64,000 nucleotides of DNA from Enterococcus alishanensis (GTDB taxonomy: Bacteria; Bacillota; Bacilli; Lactobacillales; Enterococcaceae), in the NCBI RefSeq assembly GCF_019218635.1, contig NZ_JAHUZB010000010.1:1-64000 (forward strand), in the 5' to 3' direction. Made by a program: the position numbers and the translations under genes. This document shows, piece by piece, positions 43,311-51,704 of this stretch. The first letter of the stretch is position 1, and each line of letters begins with the position of its first letter. The notes below the pieces were generated by a model. It made no database searches, was not told where the DNA came from, and worked only from the letters and a program-made list of their open reading frames with translations.

Positions 43311-44174
43311 TTATGCTAAAATACCTAACCAGTAACCAATAATCCCGACAGCAAATAATGTAAAAATCAAAACAATCGGACTGACTTTTTTCTTCAATAA
43401 ATACATCATTAACAATGTTAAGCCTAATGCCGGCAAACCTGGCACCAAATCATCTAAAACATTTTGAACAGTTGTGATTACCGTATTTCCATCGGTACCT
43501 GGTGTTCGAGAAACCACCAATGGAATATTAATCGTTGTCCATTTAGTTACCAAGACACCCATGATAAATAGTCCTAAAATAGTTGCACCCTCGGTTAATT
43601 TTTGTAATAAATTTCCCGATAAATCTTTAACAATGTCCATTCCTTTGCTGAAACCATAAGTTAAACCAAACCATTTCATCGATAATCGAACAGCGTTAAA
43701 GGCCAAGAAGAATAAAATTGGTCCCATAATATTTCCGCTTAAAGCTAGTGAAGCACCCAATGCTGCTGTAATCGGCCGTAAAGTTCCCCACACAAGTGGA
43801 TCGCCTACCCCTGCTAAAGGCCCCATCAAACCAACTTTCAAACTATTAATGGTACCCGCATCAATATCTGCCCCAGTTGCTTTGGCCTCTTCCATCGCCA
43901 TCGTCACACCAATTACTGGTCCACAGACAGCTGGTGTCGTATTAAAGAAGGTCATGTGTCGCTGCAAAGCTTCAGCCTGCTCTTCTTTCGTGTGATAAAC
44001 TCGTTTGATTGTCGGAATCATATCAACACAAAAAGCTAATGCATGAATTCGTTCGTAGTTAAAAGAGGCTTGTTGGAAGTTTGAAAAAACAAAAGTTGTC
44101 ATTAAATCTTTTTTAGTTAATTGTGATTGCGAATAAATATTTTTTTTAGTTTTTACTGTTTCGGTTATCTCCAT
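43311..44174 (-). CDS. sorM: PTS mannose/sorbose-family EIID
   Basis: This 287-aa IID membrane subunit opens with LTKKDLMTTFVFSNFQQASFNYERI, has the HMTFFNTTPAVCGPVIGV loop conserved in this family, and shows several C-terminal membrane segments. IIC and IID together form the channel; IIA and IIB are encoded upstream. The operon composition (sorD, IIA, IIB, IIC, IID, sorE) suggests L-sorbose as substrate. It is 20 bp before sorE. Confidence 0.88.
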   Translation of the reverse strand: MEITETVKTKKNIYSQSQLTKKDLMTTFVFSNFQQASFNYERIHALAFCVDMIPTIKRVYHTKEEQAEALQRHMTFFNTTPAVCGPVIGVTMAMEEAKATGADIDAGTINSLKVGLMGPLAGVGDPLVWGTLRPITAALGASLALSGNIMGPILFFLAFNAVRLSMKWFGLTYGFSKGMDIVKDLSGNLLQKLTEGATILGLFIMGVLVTKWTTINIPLVVSRTPGTDGNTVITTVQNVLDDLVPGLPALGLTLLMMYLLKKKVSPIVLIFTLFAVGIIGYWLGILA

Positions 44175-44186
44175 TTGATCTTCCTC

Positions 44187-44999
44187 CTAGTCTTCTAACT
44201 CATCGTCAGCTAATTCGCCTGCGACAACGGCTGCTACGTAATTTCCTTGTACTTCATTTTTCTTGAAGTTAGGATTTAATTGAATGTAAATCAAAGCTGT
44301 AATTAATCCGATAACCCCAAATGCCAACAAACTAAAGTCAAGATAACCAGCTAAAACGAAACCTAGATAGAAGAATGGCATCAAATAAGCAACGCTCATC
44401 ATATTTAAGACCATCGCGTAACCTACCACTACGATAAAGCCACCGGCAACGGCCAAACCACCAGTAATAACATCTGGAATCATATCTAACATTTTAGTCA
44501 CCATCTGCGCATTAACGAAGGTCGCCACGATAGTAGCTGGAATTGCAACCCGTAACGCTTGTACAAATAAGGCGCTAAAGTGTATGAAAATAATTTTATT
44601 AAAATTGGCTTTTTCAGCTTCTTTGTCTGCTGCGTGTTGGAATGCAACTGTGATAGTGCGGGCAATTACCGTCAAGACTTGACCAGCTGCTGCGACCGGT
44701 AAAGCAATCGCAATGCCGGATTGAATATCTTGCTGCCCTACTACTACTAAAATCGTTGAAATGACACTAGCCAGCGCAGAATCGGGTGATTGAGCTGCTC
44801 CGATATTCATCCAACCTAGCGCAATTAATTCCAGCGTACCGCCTAAAATAATTCCTGTTTGGACATCCCCTAAAATTAAACCAACAATCGTACAAGCAAT
44901 CAGTGGTCGATGTGTCTGAAATTCATCTAACACACTGCCCATTCCGCAGATACATGAAAAAATAAAAATAAGTACAATTTGTAGAGTTGATACTTCCAT
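44187..44999 (-). CDS. sorA: PTS mannose/sorbose-family EIIC
   Basis: This 270-aa IIC subunit has about seven membrane segments and the IIC signature LGGTLELIALGWMNIGAAQSPDSALASVIS, where the conserved Glu/Asn contact sugar. It has an acidic C-terminal tail (GELADDELED). Partner of the IID gene 12 bp downstream; a GAGGAGG site precedes the ATG. Sorbose specificity is from context. Confidence 0.88.
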   Translation of the reverse strand: MEVSTLQIVLIFIFSCICGMGSVLDEFQTHRPLIACTIVGLILGDVQTGIILGGTLELIALGWMNIGAAQSPDSALASVISTILVVVGQQDIQSGIAIALPVAAAGQVLTVIARTITVAFQHAADKEAEKANFNKIIFIHFSALFVQALRVAIPATIVATFVNAQMVTKMLDMIPDVITGGLAVAGGFIVVVGYAMVLNMMSVAYLMPFFYLGFVLAGYLDFSLLAFGVIGLITALIYIQLNPNFKKNEVQGNYVAAVVAGELADDELED

Positions 45000-45017
45000 T
45001 TACACTTCCTCCTCTGA

Positions 45018-45506
45018 TTAAAGCCCCGCTTCTTTTAATTTCCCTTCAAAATCTCCCTTTGGATCAGTTGCCACCACTCGTAAATCTAGTTCAACACCCA
45101 TTTCTGCTAATTTTCTAAAGGCTGCCACTTCTGTTTCATCCACTGAAACAGCTTTTGTAACTTGTGTTCTACCTGTTTTAAATTGCATTCCTCCGATATT
45201 AATTGATTGAATTGGAATTCCCGCTTCAATCATAGTTACCACTTCCATTGGATTGGTAAATAAATAGAAAACCGTCTCGTCAGCATATTTAGCATTGTTG
45301 TATACTTTTACCGCTTTTTCCGGATCGACAATGTTCACCTTAATTCCCGGTGGTGCTGCTTGTTTCACTAAGGTTTTACGAATATCATCTTCACTAACCT
45401 CCTGGCTGACTACAATAATGCGACCAGCTCCCGCTTCTTTTGCCCAAACGGTGGCAACTTGCCCGTGGATCAGGCGATCATCAATTCTTGATAGTTTAAT
45501 TTTCAT
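45018..45506 (-). CDS. sorB: PTS mannose/sorbose-family EIIB
   Basis: This 162-aa cytoplasmic protein transfers phosphate from IIA to the incoming sugar. The phospho-His lies in RIDDRLIHGQVATVWAKEAG (His15), the usual IIB position of the mannose family. Length fits a separate IIB. It starts two bases after the IIA stop codon with an AGGAGG site. Confidence 0.92.
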   Translation of the reverse strand: MKIKLSRIDDRLIHGQVATVWAKEAGAGRIIVVSQEVSEDDIRKTLVKQAAPPGIKVNIVDPEKAVKVYNNAKYADETVFYLFTNPMEVVTMIEAGIPIQSINIGGMQFKTGRTQVTKAVSVDETEVAAFRKLAEMGVELDLRVVATDPKGDFEGKLKEAGL

Positions 45507-45508
45507 TT

Positions 45509-45922
45509 TTAAAAATCCTCCTCATCTTCGATTACTTGTTGACTAAAAGCTTGAACTGTTTGACTAGGAATAGTCGTCAGGTGAGTAACAATTTCTGATA
45601 ACTGACTATTTTCCAGCATACTAGCTGCTTCTAAAACTAAAGGTAATGACATTCCAGATACAATTTCAATTTTTCGATCGGGCTGTTCTAACGCTAATCC
45701 ACAACTGGCGTTATACGGTGTCCCACAAAATAAATCACATAGAATTAAATAATTGGCTGCGTCCGTCATTGATTCTTTAATTTTTTCCTGTAAGGTCTGT
45801 AAACCATCGCCATTTAGAAACTCGACTGTCTGAAAATCTTTTAATTCACCAAAAATCATTTCGGCTGAATTTTTCATTTCATGTGCCAATTTTCCGTGGG
45901 CAACTAAAATGACTTTATTCAT
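45509..45922 (-). CDS. sorF: PTS mannose/sorbose-family EIIA
   Basis: This 137-aa protein accepts phosphate from HPr on His9 in the start motif VILVAHGKLAHEMKNS and hands it to IIB. The DLFCGTPYNASCGLAL motif is the conserved active-site Asp region. IIA and IIB are separate genes here, as in sorFB, while E. coli ManX is fused. It begins 11 bp after sorD. Confidence 0.92.
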   Translation of the reverse strand: MNKVILVAHGKLAHEMKNSAEMIFGELKDFQTVEFLNGDGLQTLQEKIKESMTDAANYLILCDLFCGTPYNASCGLALEQPDRKIEIVSGMSLPLVLEAASMLENSQLSEIVTHLTTIPSQTVQAFSQQVIEDEEDF

Positions 45923-45933
45923 AATTAAACTCC

Positions 45934-46734
45934 TTATCCTCTGGTTTTTCCTCCAGCTACATTGACGGTCACTCCAGCGATGTAACTTGAACGATTGGAC
46001 ATAAAGTAAGCAACTAAATCAGCAACTTCAGATAATTTTCCATCTCGTCCTAAAGGAATTGTCTTGGTATTGGTATAGCCTGCTCGTAATTCTTCTACTG
46101 TAATACTTCTGGTGTAGGCTAAGGCCGTCTCATAATCAATGGTTCTTAAACCTGTTTCTTCCATAATGCCAGGAGCAATTCCGACTACTCGTACACCTTT
46201 TTTTCCTAATTCTTTCGCCCATGACCGTGTCAAACTATTTACTGCCGCTTTGGTTGAGGCATACACACTTTGACCTTCAGAACCCTCCAGACCAGATTCA
46301 GAAGACATATTGATAATCACGCCATCACCTTGTTTCACTAAAACCTTACCGACCGCTTGTGCCATTAAATAAACACCCTTTAAATTAATATCAACCATCT
46401 TGCTAAAAATACGTTCATTCACTTGAAACTTGCCATCGTCTGTTAATTTTTCATCTACCAAAAGTGCTGGAATATTTACGCCTGCATTGTTAACTAAGGC
46501 ATCAATTCTTCCAAATTTTTCCACGGCTAGATCAACTGTTTGATTGACTGAATCAGCTAGAGTCACATCCGTTTGGCTAAATAATAAATTTTCATGGCTA
46601 AACTTGCCTGCTTGGATATCGGCATTTACCACGTTAACCCCTAACTCGCATAATTCTTCTACAATCGATGCACCAATTCCTGAAGAACCGCCTGTCACAA
46701 TCGCTGTTTTCCCACTAATTTCTAACCAATCCAT
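45934..46734 (-). CDS. sorD: Sorbitol-6-phosphate 2-dehydrogenase-like SDR
   Basis: This 266-aa short-chain dehydrogenase has the NAD-binding TGGSSGIGASIVEELCELG, NNAGVNIPALLV, catalytic Ser in INMSSESGLEG and YxxxK in YASTKAAVNSL. It would oxidise D-glucitol 6-phosphate to fructose 6-phosphate, completing L-sorbose to glycolysis with sorE. It is the first gene after the sorC promoter region. The ATG at 46734 is used; a GTG four codons upstream overlaps the ribosome binding site. A perfect cre and two direct repeats precede it. Confidence 0.82.
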   Translation of the reverse strand: MDWLEISGKTAIVTGGSSGIGASIVEELCELGVNVVNADIQAGKFSHENLLFSQTDVTLADSVNQTVDLAVEKFGRIDALVNNAGVNIPALLVDEKLTDDGKFQVNERIFSKMVDINLKGVYLMAQAVGKVLVKQGDGVIINMSSESGLEGSEGQSVYASTKAAVNSLTRSWAKELGKKGVRVVGIAPGIMEETGLRTIDYETALAYTRSITVEELRAGYTNTKTIPLGRDGKLSEVADLVAYFMSNRSSYIAGVTVNVAGGKTRG

Positions 46735-46750
46735 TTTTTTGCCCACCTTT

Positions 46751-46781
46751 TTAACATTTGTGATTTTGTTTTAACATTTGT
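46751..46781. promoter_or_regulatory. Direct repeats, probable SorC operator for sorD operon
   Basis: TTAACATTTGT occurs at 46751-46761 and 46771-46781, 20 bp apart (about two helical turns), between the predicted transcription start and the sorD ribosome binding site. Confidence 0.6.
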
Positions 46782-46789
46782 TATAAGTT

Positions 46790-46818
46790 AGTTTAATCCC
46801 TTATGTAATCGTTGTCAA
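46790..46818 (-). promoter_or_regulatory. sorD operon promoter
   Basis: On the minus strand, TTGACA (46813-46818), 17 bp, TAAACT (46790-46795). The perfect -35 is covered by a cre site. Confidence 0.78.
46804..46817. promoter_or_regulatory. cre site (CcpA) over the sorD -35 box
   Basis: TGTAATCGTTGTCA fits the catabolite-responsive element consensus TGWAANCGNTNWCA at every specified position. Its placement predicts repression of the sorbose operon by CcpA when glucose is present. Confidence 0.85.
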
Positions 46819-46880
46819 TAACTATTTTCACTTTTTTTATTCTTAAATCACAAAAGTGCAGATTTAGGCAAAAAAAAATA

Positions 46881-46899
46881 AGCGGTTTTTTAGACCACT
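46881..46899 (-). terminator. Terminator after sorC
   Basis: Stem AGTGGT / ACCGCT (one G-U pair) with a TAAAAAA-type loop is followed by a T-run on the minus strand; its first base pair touches the sorC stop codon. The sorD operon therefore starts from its own promoter. Confidence 0.65.
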
Positions 46900-47846
46900 C
46901 ATCTCTTTAAAACTTCTTTGGCTGTTTCTTCGGTAGTCACCAAAACATTAATGTAATCACCCTTTAAAGCTGCAGCGATAGAGTCCGCTTTTTCCACAGA
47001 TTCGGCAACGCCAATTCGATAAGCAGCACGTTTTAAATCTGTTCCATCAATGCCAATCAGACGCTCGTCTAATTCATTTTCAATATGTTCACCAGCAATA
47101 TTATAAAACCGAGATACCACATCACCAATAACTTTTTTTCCTTCCAAATAAGCTAGCACATCTTCGCCATAAAATTGTTTCCAACTTTCGCTAGCTTTTA
47201 AACTAGGTGAGCCAATTCCTAAAATAGCAATATCAATTCTGCGCCAATAGGTAATTAACTCTTGATTAAACTCATTTTCCATCAACGCTTTTTTTAGTGA
47301 GACCGTCTCAGGAAAAGCCGGTGAATCAATTAATAATGCTCGTCCATTTAATTTTTTGGAAGCTTCATAAGTGATAGTGTTAACGTGAAAATCACTACTT
47401 AATCTGCCAGAGGGCCCACCAATCATAGGTACACATAAAATATTTGAAGCATGATGATCCGTCAACCCCGAAGGAATGGCAGACATGGTCTCGCCCCATG
47501 AAAACCCGATAATCATATCATCAGCAATAATTTCCTTCAAATAGGAATCCAAACCGTCAGCCAATAAAAGATCCTTTTGTCCGCGGCTTAAGTCGTTCGC
47601 CGCTGGTACAATGATCGCTTTTCTTAATCCAAATTTCTCTTGTAACTCTTTTTCAATGTGATAGGAACCAGCCTTATCATAGTTGATGGAGATATTCACG
47701 ATTCCTTCATTTCTCGATCGTTTTAATAAACGGCTAATGGTACTACGGTGAATATTTAGTTCTTTAGAAATTTGATTTTGATTTTTATCTTCTTGGTAAT
47801 ACATTTCGGCAATTCTAACCAATAATTTATCTTCTTCCGTACTCAA
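46899..47846 (-). CDS. sorC: SorC-family (DeoR-like sugar-binding) transcriptional regulator
   Basis: This 315-aa regulator has an N-terminal helix-turn-helix (QNQISKELNIHRSTISRLLKRS) and a C-terminal sugar-binding fold (residues ~60-315; GFSWGETMSAI, AIGLIGSPS-like ILGIGSPSLKAS and LIGIDGTDLKRA). SorC-type proteins respond to a phosphorylated sugar and may activate or repress. I place the start at a TTG (47846) with AAAAGGTGGG eight bases before it; an in-frame GTG at 47867 has no such site. It is divergently placed only in function: it is read in the same direction as sorD but from its own promoter. Confidence 0.85.
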   Translation of the reverse strand: MSTEEDKLLVRIAEMYYQEDKNQNQISKELNIHRSTISRLLKRSRNEGIVNISINYDKAGSYHIEKELQEKFGLRKAIIVPAANDLSRGQKDLLLADGLDSYLKEIIADDMIIGFSWGETMSAIPSGLTDHHASNILCVPMIGGPSGRLSSDFHVNTITYEASKKLNGRALLIDSPAFPETVSLKKALMENEFNQELITYWRRIDIAILGIGSPSLKASESWKQFYGEDVLAYLEGKKVIGDVVSRFYNIAGEHIENELDERLIGIDGTDLKRAAYRIGVAESVEKADSIAAALKGDYINVLVTTEETAKEVLKR

Positions 47847-47893
47847 AACGACATCCCACCTTTTCACGTTTGTGCATAATTGTAACTAATGTG

Positions 47894-47922
47894 ATTATAC
47901 CTTTTTATTGCACAATTGTGAA
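47894..47922 (-). promoter_or_regulatory. sorC promoter with CACAATTGTG dyad
   Basis: On the minus strand, TTCACA (47917-47922), 17 bp, TATAAT (47894-47899). A perfect 10-bp palindrome CACAATTGTG (47911-47920) overlaps the -35 box and could be an autoregulatory site. Confidence 0.65.
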
Positions 47923-47950
47923 GTTGTTCGAACTGCCAAGCCTTTTTTTA

Positions 47951-48358
47951 TCATTTAGTTAACTGATTCAATTCTTCCACTATCTTTTTATTTTGAAATT
48001 TACGGTAAAAATAAAAACCAATTACGTGTAAAACTAGATTAATCAATAAAAATAATCCCCAAAATGGCAAGATAATTTGAAACATTTCCACTGAGAATAG
48101 ATAAACTGCTAAATAACCAGCAGCAAAATTTATCAAAGTTGTAATCACAATATTCACCGGTGCCGACCATGTCCCAAAATTCCAAAGATAAGGATAAATT
48201 ACGCCAAAAACACCACCGATAATTATTGCGATAACAATAATATGCCAAAAATAGGAAAATTGTACTTGTGGATTGCCAAAGCCGAGATTGATGATGATTA
48301 ATAACCATACCGTAGTTAAAAACGCTGCTTGCATAAACTGATTTTTTAAATTTTTCAT
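47951..48358 (-). CDS. DUF3021 membrane protein (LytTR partner)
   Basis: This 135-aa protein has four membrane helices in two pairs: residues ~12-28, 38-58, 70-88 and 97-117, with short loops and a basic tail. DUF3021 proteins sit next to LytTR regulators and act as membrane inhibitors of them in LytTR regulatory systems (compare HdrM and BrsM). Its ATG overlaps the LytTR stop codon (ATGA), which means coupled translation. What it senses is unknown. Confidence 0.82.
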   Translation of the reverse strand: MKNLKNQFMQAAFLTTVWLLIIINLGFGNPQVQFSYFWHIIVIAIIIGGVFGVIYPYLWNFGTWSAPVNIVITTLINFAAGYLAVYLFSVEMFQIILPFWGLFLLINLVLHVIGFYFYRKFQNKKIVEELNQLTK

Positions 48359-48795
48359 TGTAATGCCTCCTTGATTTGTTTTGCGTAATGGCGACTGACT
48401 GAAAAAGTTTGTCCATTTTTAGTAAATACTTCTAGCCTGGCATACTGACCATTTTTGAAACTAGTCACTTGCGCCAAATTTAAAATGACTGAGTTATTAA
48501 TCCGAAAAAGTTGAACTGCTTGTAAATCAGTAAAATCTTTCAAACGACCTTTCAAATAAAACACTTGATCATCATTTGTATAAACTTTTGATAACTGGTC
48601 CATCGCTTCAATCATAAAGATCATTTGAGAATCTATTTTAAAGCGTCGTTCATTTACTGGTTGAATGACTTCTAATTCAACCGTTTTTGTAAACAATGAC
48701 TGAAGTTTGTTGGTCAACTTTTCATTGACTGGATGTAACGTTACTCCCAGTTCTTCTTTTGGATAATTTTTATCCCACAACCAATTAATTTTCAT
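48355..48795 (-). CDS. LytTR-type DNA-binding regulator
   Basis: This 146-aa protein has a C-terminal LytTR domain (residues ~55-146): the beta-strand start RRFKIDSQMIFMIEAM, FYLKGRLKDF, the DNA-contact loop FRINNSVILNLAQVTSF and the last RHYAKQIKEAL. It carries no receiver domain, so it is not part of a phosphorelay but of a LytTR regulatory system with the adjacent DUF3021 protein. Direct repeats 21 bp apart sit upstream of its promoter region. Confidence 0.85.
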   Translation of the reverse strand: MKINWLWDKNYPKEELGVTLHPVNEKLTNKLQSLFTKTVELEVIQPVNERRFKIDSQMIFMIEAMDQLSKVYTNDDQVFYLKGRLKDFTDLQAVQLFRINNSVILNLAQVTSFKNGQYARLEVFTKNGQTFSVSRHYAKQIKEALQ

Positions 48796-48837
48796 CTTGC
48801 TCCCCCTCTGTATTGATAATTTAGCATTAAACTAAAC

Positions 48838-48888
48838 CAGAAGCTTCTGTTTTTTAGTTTGTTGCAAAAGATGCTTCCTTTGTTGCAA
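48838..48888. promoter_or_regulatory. Direct repeats and palindrome upstream of the LytTR gene
   Basis: TTTGTTGCAA occurs at 48858-48867 and 48879-48888, exactly 21 bp apart, the spacing expected for LytTR dimers. A perfect 12-bp palindrome CAGAAGCTTCTG lies between these repeats and the gene (48838-48849). No good -35 box is seen, consistent with an activator-dependent promoter. Confidence 0.6.
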
Positions 48889-48894
48889 CAAAAA

Positions 48895-48922
48895 AAGACT
48901 AGAACAAAAATGTCCTAGTCTT
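48895..48922 (-). terminator. Terminator of the YheA-like gene
   Basis: Stem AAGACTAG / CTAGTCTT with a 12-base loop, followed by TTTTTTTG on the minus strand. Confidence 0.85.
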
Positions 48923-48935
48923 ACAAAAGTTTTGC

Positions 48936-49277
48936 TTAGCCTTGGTAAAGATCACGAATCGGTGTCATAATGATGCGATTTAAGTCGTTGATAATTACGC
49001 TGAATGCTTGTTCTTTTTCCATCAAGCTGTTGATTAATGCTTCTTGTTGGACTTTCATTGCGATTTCTTGCGCTTTGTCTGCATCTTCATCAGTGAAAGT
49101 TTCACCATTCATTTGTTTTTCTTGTAAAATTTGTTGCATTTCTTGGAATTCTTTGAATAAAGCGAAAGCTGCTTCGTCTGCTTGTAATGTTGCAAAAGCT
49201 GCTTCTAATGCTTTAAATTCGTCTAATTCTCGTAATTCTTGTTCTAATCCATTTGCTGAATCATAAATGTTTGCCAT
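48936..49277 (-). CDS. YlbF/YmcA family protein (YheA type)
   Basis: This 113-aa all-helical protein matches the YheA branch (UPF0342): [21 protein letters not shown] at the start, [19 protein letters not shown] in the middle, and [16 protein letters not shown] at the end. YlbF and YmcA form complexes affecting RNA decay and development in Bacillus; the role of YheA is unknown. ATG 49277 with AAGGTGG upstream is preferred over a GTG four codons earlier. It is likely monocistronic. Confidence 0.9.
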   Translation of the reverse strand: MANIYDSANGLEQELRELDEFKALEAAFATLQADEAAFALFKEFQEMQQILQEKQMNGETFTDEDADKAQEIAMKVQQEALINSLMEKEQAFSVIINDLNRIIMTPIRDLYQG

Positions 49278-49340
49278 GCTTATATCCACCTTTTCTTAAA
49301 GAAATTTACACTTGATTGTAACATGAAACTGCTTTATCGG

Positions 49341-51521
49341 CTAATTTCCTTGTATCCTTTGCCAAAAATTATTGATTCCTTGACGAGCCTTGTCGACAGC
49401 CGAATCAATCCCTTCACTAGCTTTATCGCCGAATTCTTTTATTTTGTTTTCCCAATCAGTCGTTCCACCATCAGTAGTATTTGGATCAACGGCTTGTTCA
49501 TTGACTTCATCAGGTGTCATTACTTCACCGCCAGTCACGTATGCATCTGCTACTTCAAAATTGGCTGTCTCGACATGAGGTAAGATGCCTTCTGCTTCTG
49601 ATTTGAAAATTTGACCGACTTGTTGTCCACTTGTACCGGTTAAGTAATGGGATTCACTAACATTTTCATAGCCTAACCAAGTCGAAATCACCACATTCGG
49701 TGTATAACCGACAATCCATTGGTCGTTAACTTTAGTGGCATCAAAGTTTGTTTCTGTCGTACCCGTTTTTCCTGCCACAGTATAACCATACGGTGCAGCC
49801 TCTACGCCGGTTCCGTTACTAAAGACACCCAACAACATACTGGTCATTTCATTAGCTACTTTTTTCGACACCACTTGTTCATATTTCGGTTTCGTATTAT
49901 CAACAATCACTGCGCCGGTCGAATCAATAATTTTAGTAATTAAATAAGGATCATACATTTTTCCTTCATTCGCAAAAGCACCATAAGCTCGAGCCATTTC
50001 AAGGGGCGAAGCACCAGTTTTTAATCCACCTAAAGCCAAGCCATAATATTTATCGGAATCATCTAAATCAATCCCAAATTCTTCAACTTTATTAAAGCCC
50101 TTCTCAATCCCCATTTCATGCAGCAACCAAACGGCTGGAATATTCAAACTTTGAGCTACCGCTTGATACATAGCGGCTTCCCCAGAATAGGTGCCATCAT
50201 AATTTTTCACATCATAATAATCTAATGGTGAGTCTTGTAAAGTACTGCTAGGAGTATAACCAGATTCTAAAGCTGGCGCATAAACACTCAGTGGTTTCAA
50301 AGTTGAACCTGGTGAACGGCGCATTTGAGTAGCAAAGTTAAATTCTCTAAAGACGTGCTCGCCACGACGACCAACTAATGCTTGAACGCCTCCGTTTTGC
50401 GGATTTAAGGCAACTGAAGCGGATTGTGGTGCAACACCATCATCAGCAGCGGCAGGAAAGTTATAATCATTATCATAAGTACTTTCCATTTGTTTTTGAT
50501 AATCTTGATCCAACGCAGTATAAACTTGATAACCGTTGTTTAATAATGCTTTTTCGCTAATGCCATATCGATCAACAGCTTCATTAATAACCGCATCAAA
50601 ATAAGATGGGTAAGTATATCCGGCTTCTTCCGATGAATAAGTATCATTTAACAAACTGCCTAAATCAACACTAGCTTGCTGAGTTTGTTCTTCGGCACTA
50701 ATTTTGCCGTTTTCTGCCATTAAACTTAAGACCGTATTGCGGCGATTGGTGGCATTTTCTAAATTATCGATCGGATTGTAAATACTTGGTCCCTTCAACA
50801 TCCCGGCAATTGTCGCGGATTCTCCCACAGTTAATTGACTAGCATCTACACCAAAATATTTGTGGGCTGCATCTTGGACACCCCAGACTCCGTTACCAAA
50901 ATAAGAATTATTTAAATACATCGTCAGAATTTCATCTTTGCTGTATTTTTTTTCGATTTCCAGTGCCATGAATAATTCTTTGGCTTTTCGCTGAAAAGTT
51001 TGATCTTGACTGAGATAGGCATTCTTAGCCAACTGCTGCGTAATGGTGGAACCACCGCCGGTAATCCGACCACTAGTCACAATTCCTAAGGCCGCTCGGG
51101 CGATCCCTTTAATATCAAATCCATGATGCTCGTAAAATCTTCGGTCTTCAGTCGAAACCACCGCATTTTTTACTGAGTCAGATATTTGATCTGCTTCAAC
51201 ATAGGTTCCTTTTTGACCGTATAAAGTCCCCGCCTTTTGACTATCCTGATCATAAATCACCGTGGACTGTTTTAAGCTAGACTCCAAAGTTTCTACATCA
51301 ACTGACTTGGCTAAAACAAAAAGGTAAATACTGGTAACCAAAATCCCTACCAATGCTAAAAGCAGCAAGATTTTATTGATATAAAACTTTTTCCAAATTC
51401 GTTTGCGCCAGTGGTGAAAAGTAATTAAATGTGGTTTCAACCAGCGCCAAAAAATCCCTAGACCACGTCCGATAGAGCTAAAAAAAGCTTTTAGTTTGTC
51501 TAAAATCGTTTGAAAATCCAT
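49341..51521 (-). CDS. Class A penicillin-binding protein (PBP1A/2A family)
   Basis: This 726-aa bifunctional peptidoglycan synthase has one membrane anchor (residues ~45-65), a GT51 glycosyltransferase domain (STEDRRFYEHHGFDIKGI, GGGSTITQQLAKN, EKKYSKDEILTMYLNNSYFG) and a transpeptidase domain with SPGSTLKPLSVYAP (SxxK), SLNIP (SxN) and AGKTGTTE (KTG). A Thr/Gly-rich linker and amphipathic tail close the protein. The length and layout fit streptococcal/enterococcal Pbp2a. ATG 51521 has GGAG. It is single. Confidence 0.93.
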   Translation of the reverse strand: MDFQTILDKLKAFFSSIGRGLGIFWRWLKPHLITFHHWRKRIWKKFYINKILLLLALVGILVTSIYLFVLAKSVDVETLESSLKQSTVIYDQDSQKAGTLYGQKGTYVEADQISDSVKNAVVSTEDRRFYEHHGFDIKGIARAALGIVTSGRITGGGSTITQQLAKNAYLSQDQTFQRKAKELFMALEIEKKYSKDEILTMYLNNSYFGNGVWGVQDAAHKYFGVDASQLTVGESATIAGMLKGPSIYNPIDNLENATNRRNTVLSLMAENGKISAEEQTQQASVDLGSLLNDTYSSEEAGYTYPSYFDAVINEAVDRYGISEKALLNNGYQVYTALDQDYQKQMESTYDNDYNFPAAADDGVAPQSASVALNPQNGGVQALVGRRGEHVFREFNFATQMRRSPGSTLKPLSVYAPALESGYTPSSTLQDSPLDYYDVKNYDGTYSGEAAMYQAVAQSLNIPAVWLLHEMGIEKGFNKVEEFGIDLDDSDKYYGLALGGLKTGASPLEMARAYGAFANEGKMYDPYLITKIIDSTGAVIVDNTKPKYEQVVSKKVANEMTSMLLGVFSNGTGVEAAPYGYTVAGKTGTTETNFDATKVNDQWIVGYTPNVVISTWLGYENVSESHYLTGTSGQQVGQIFKSEAEGILPHVETANFEVADAYVTGGEVMTPDEVNEQAVDPNTTDGGTTDWENKIKEFGDKASEGIDSAVDKARQGINNFWQRIQGN

Positions 51522-51704
51522 CAATCGATCTCCATTTCTATAAATTCTATTCAAAAGTGTAGCATATTTATATTTTGTTTGACCTGAGTCTTAAGACCGA
51601 GAGTCATAATGACACGATTTTACCACGAGAAAAGTAGAAAAAATTAATATTTTCCTTAAATAATCGTTAAATGATACAATATCCAAGATATGAGGTGAAA
51701 TAAA

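Noticed and set aside
42065-47846. Mobile island carrying the sor genes
   Set aside because: No integrase, transposase, tRNA or terminal repeats were seen at either edge, and control sites (cre, promoters, terminators) look native.
48039-48416. A 125-codon frame on the minus strand at the LytTR/DUF3021 junction
   Set aside because: It is in another frame of two coupled genes which have clear domains; no ribosome binding site.
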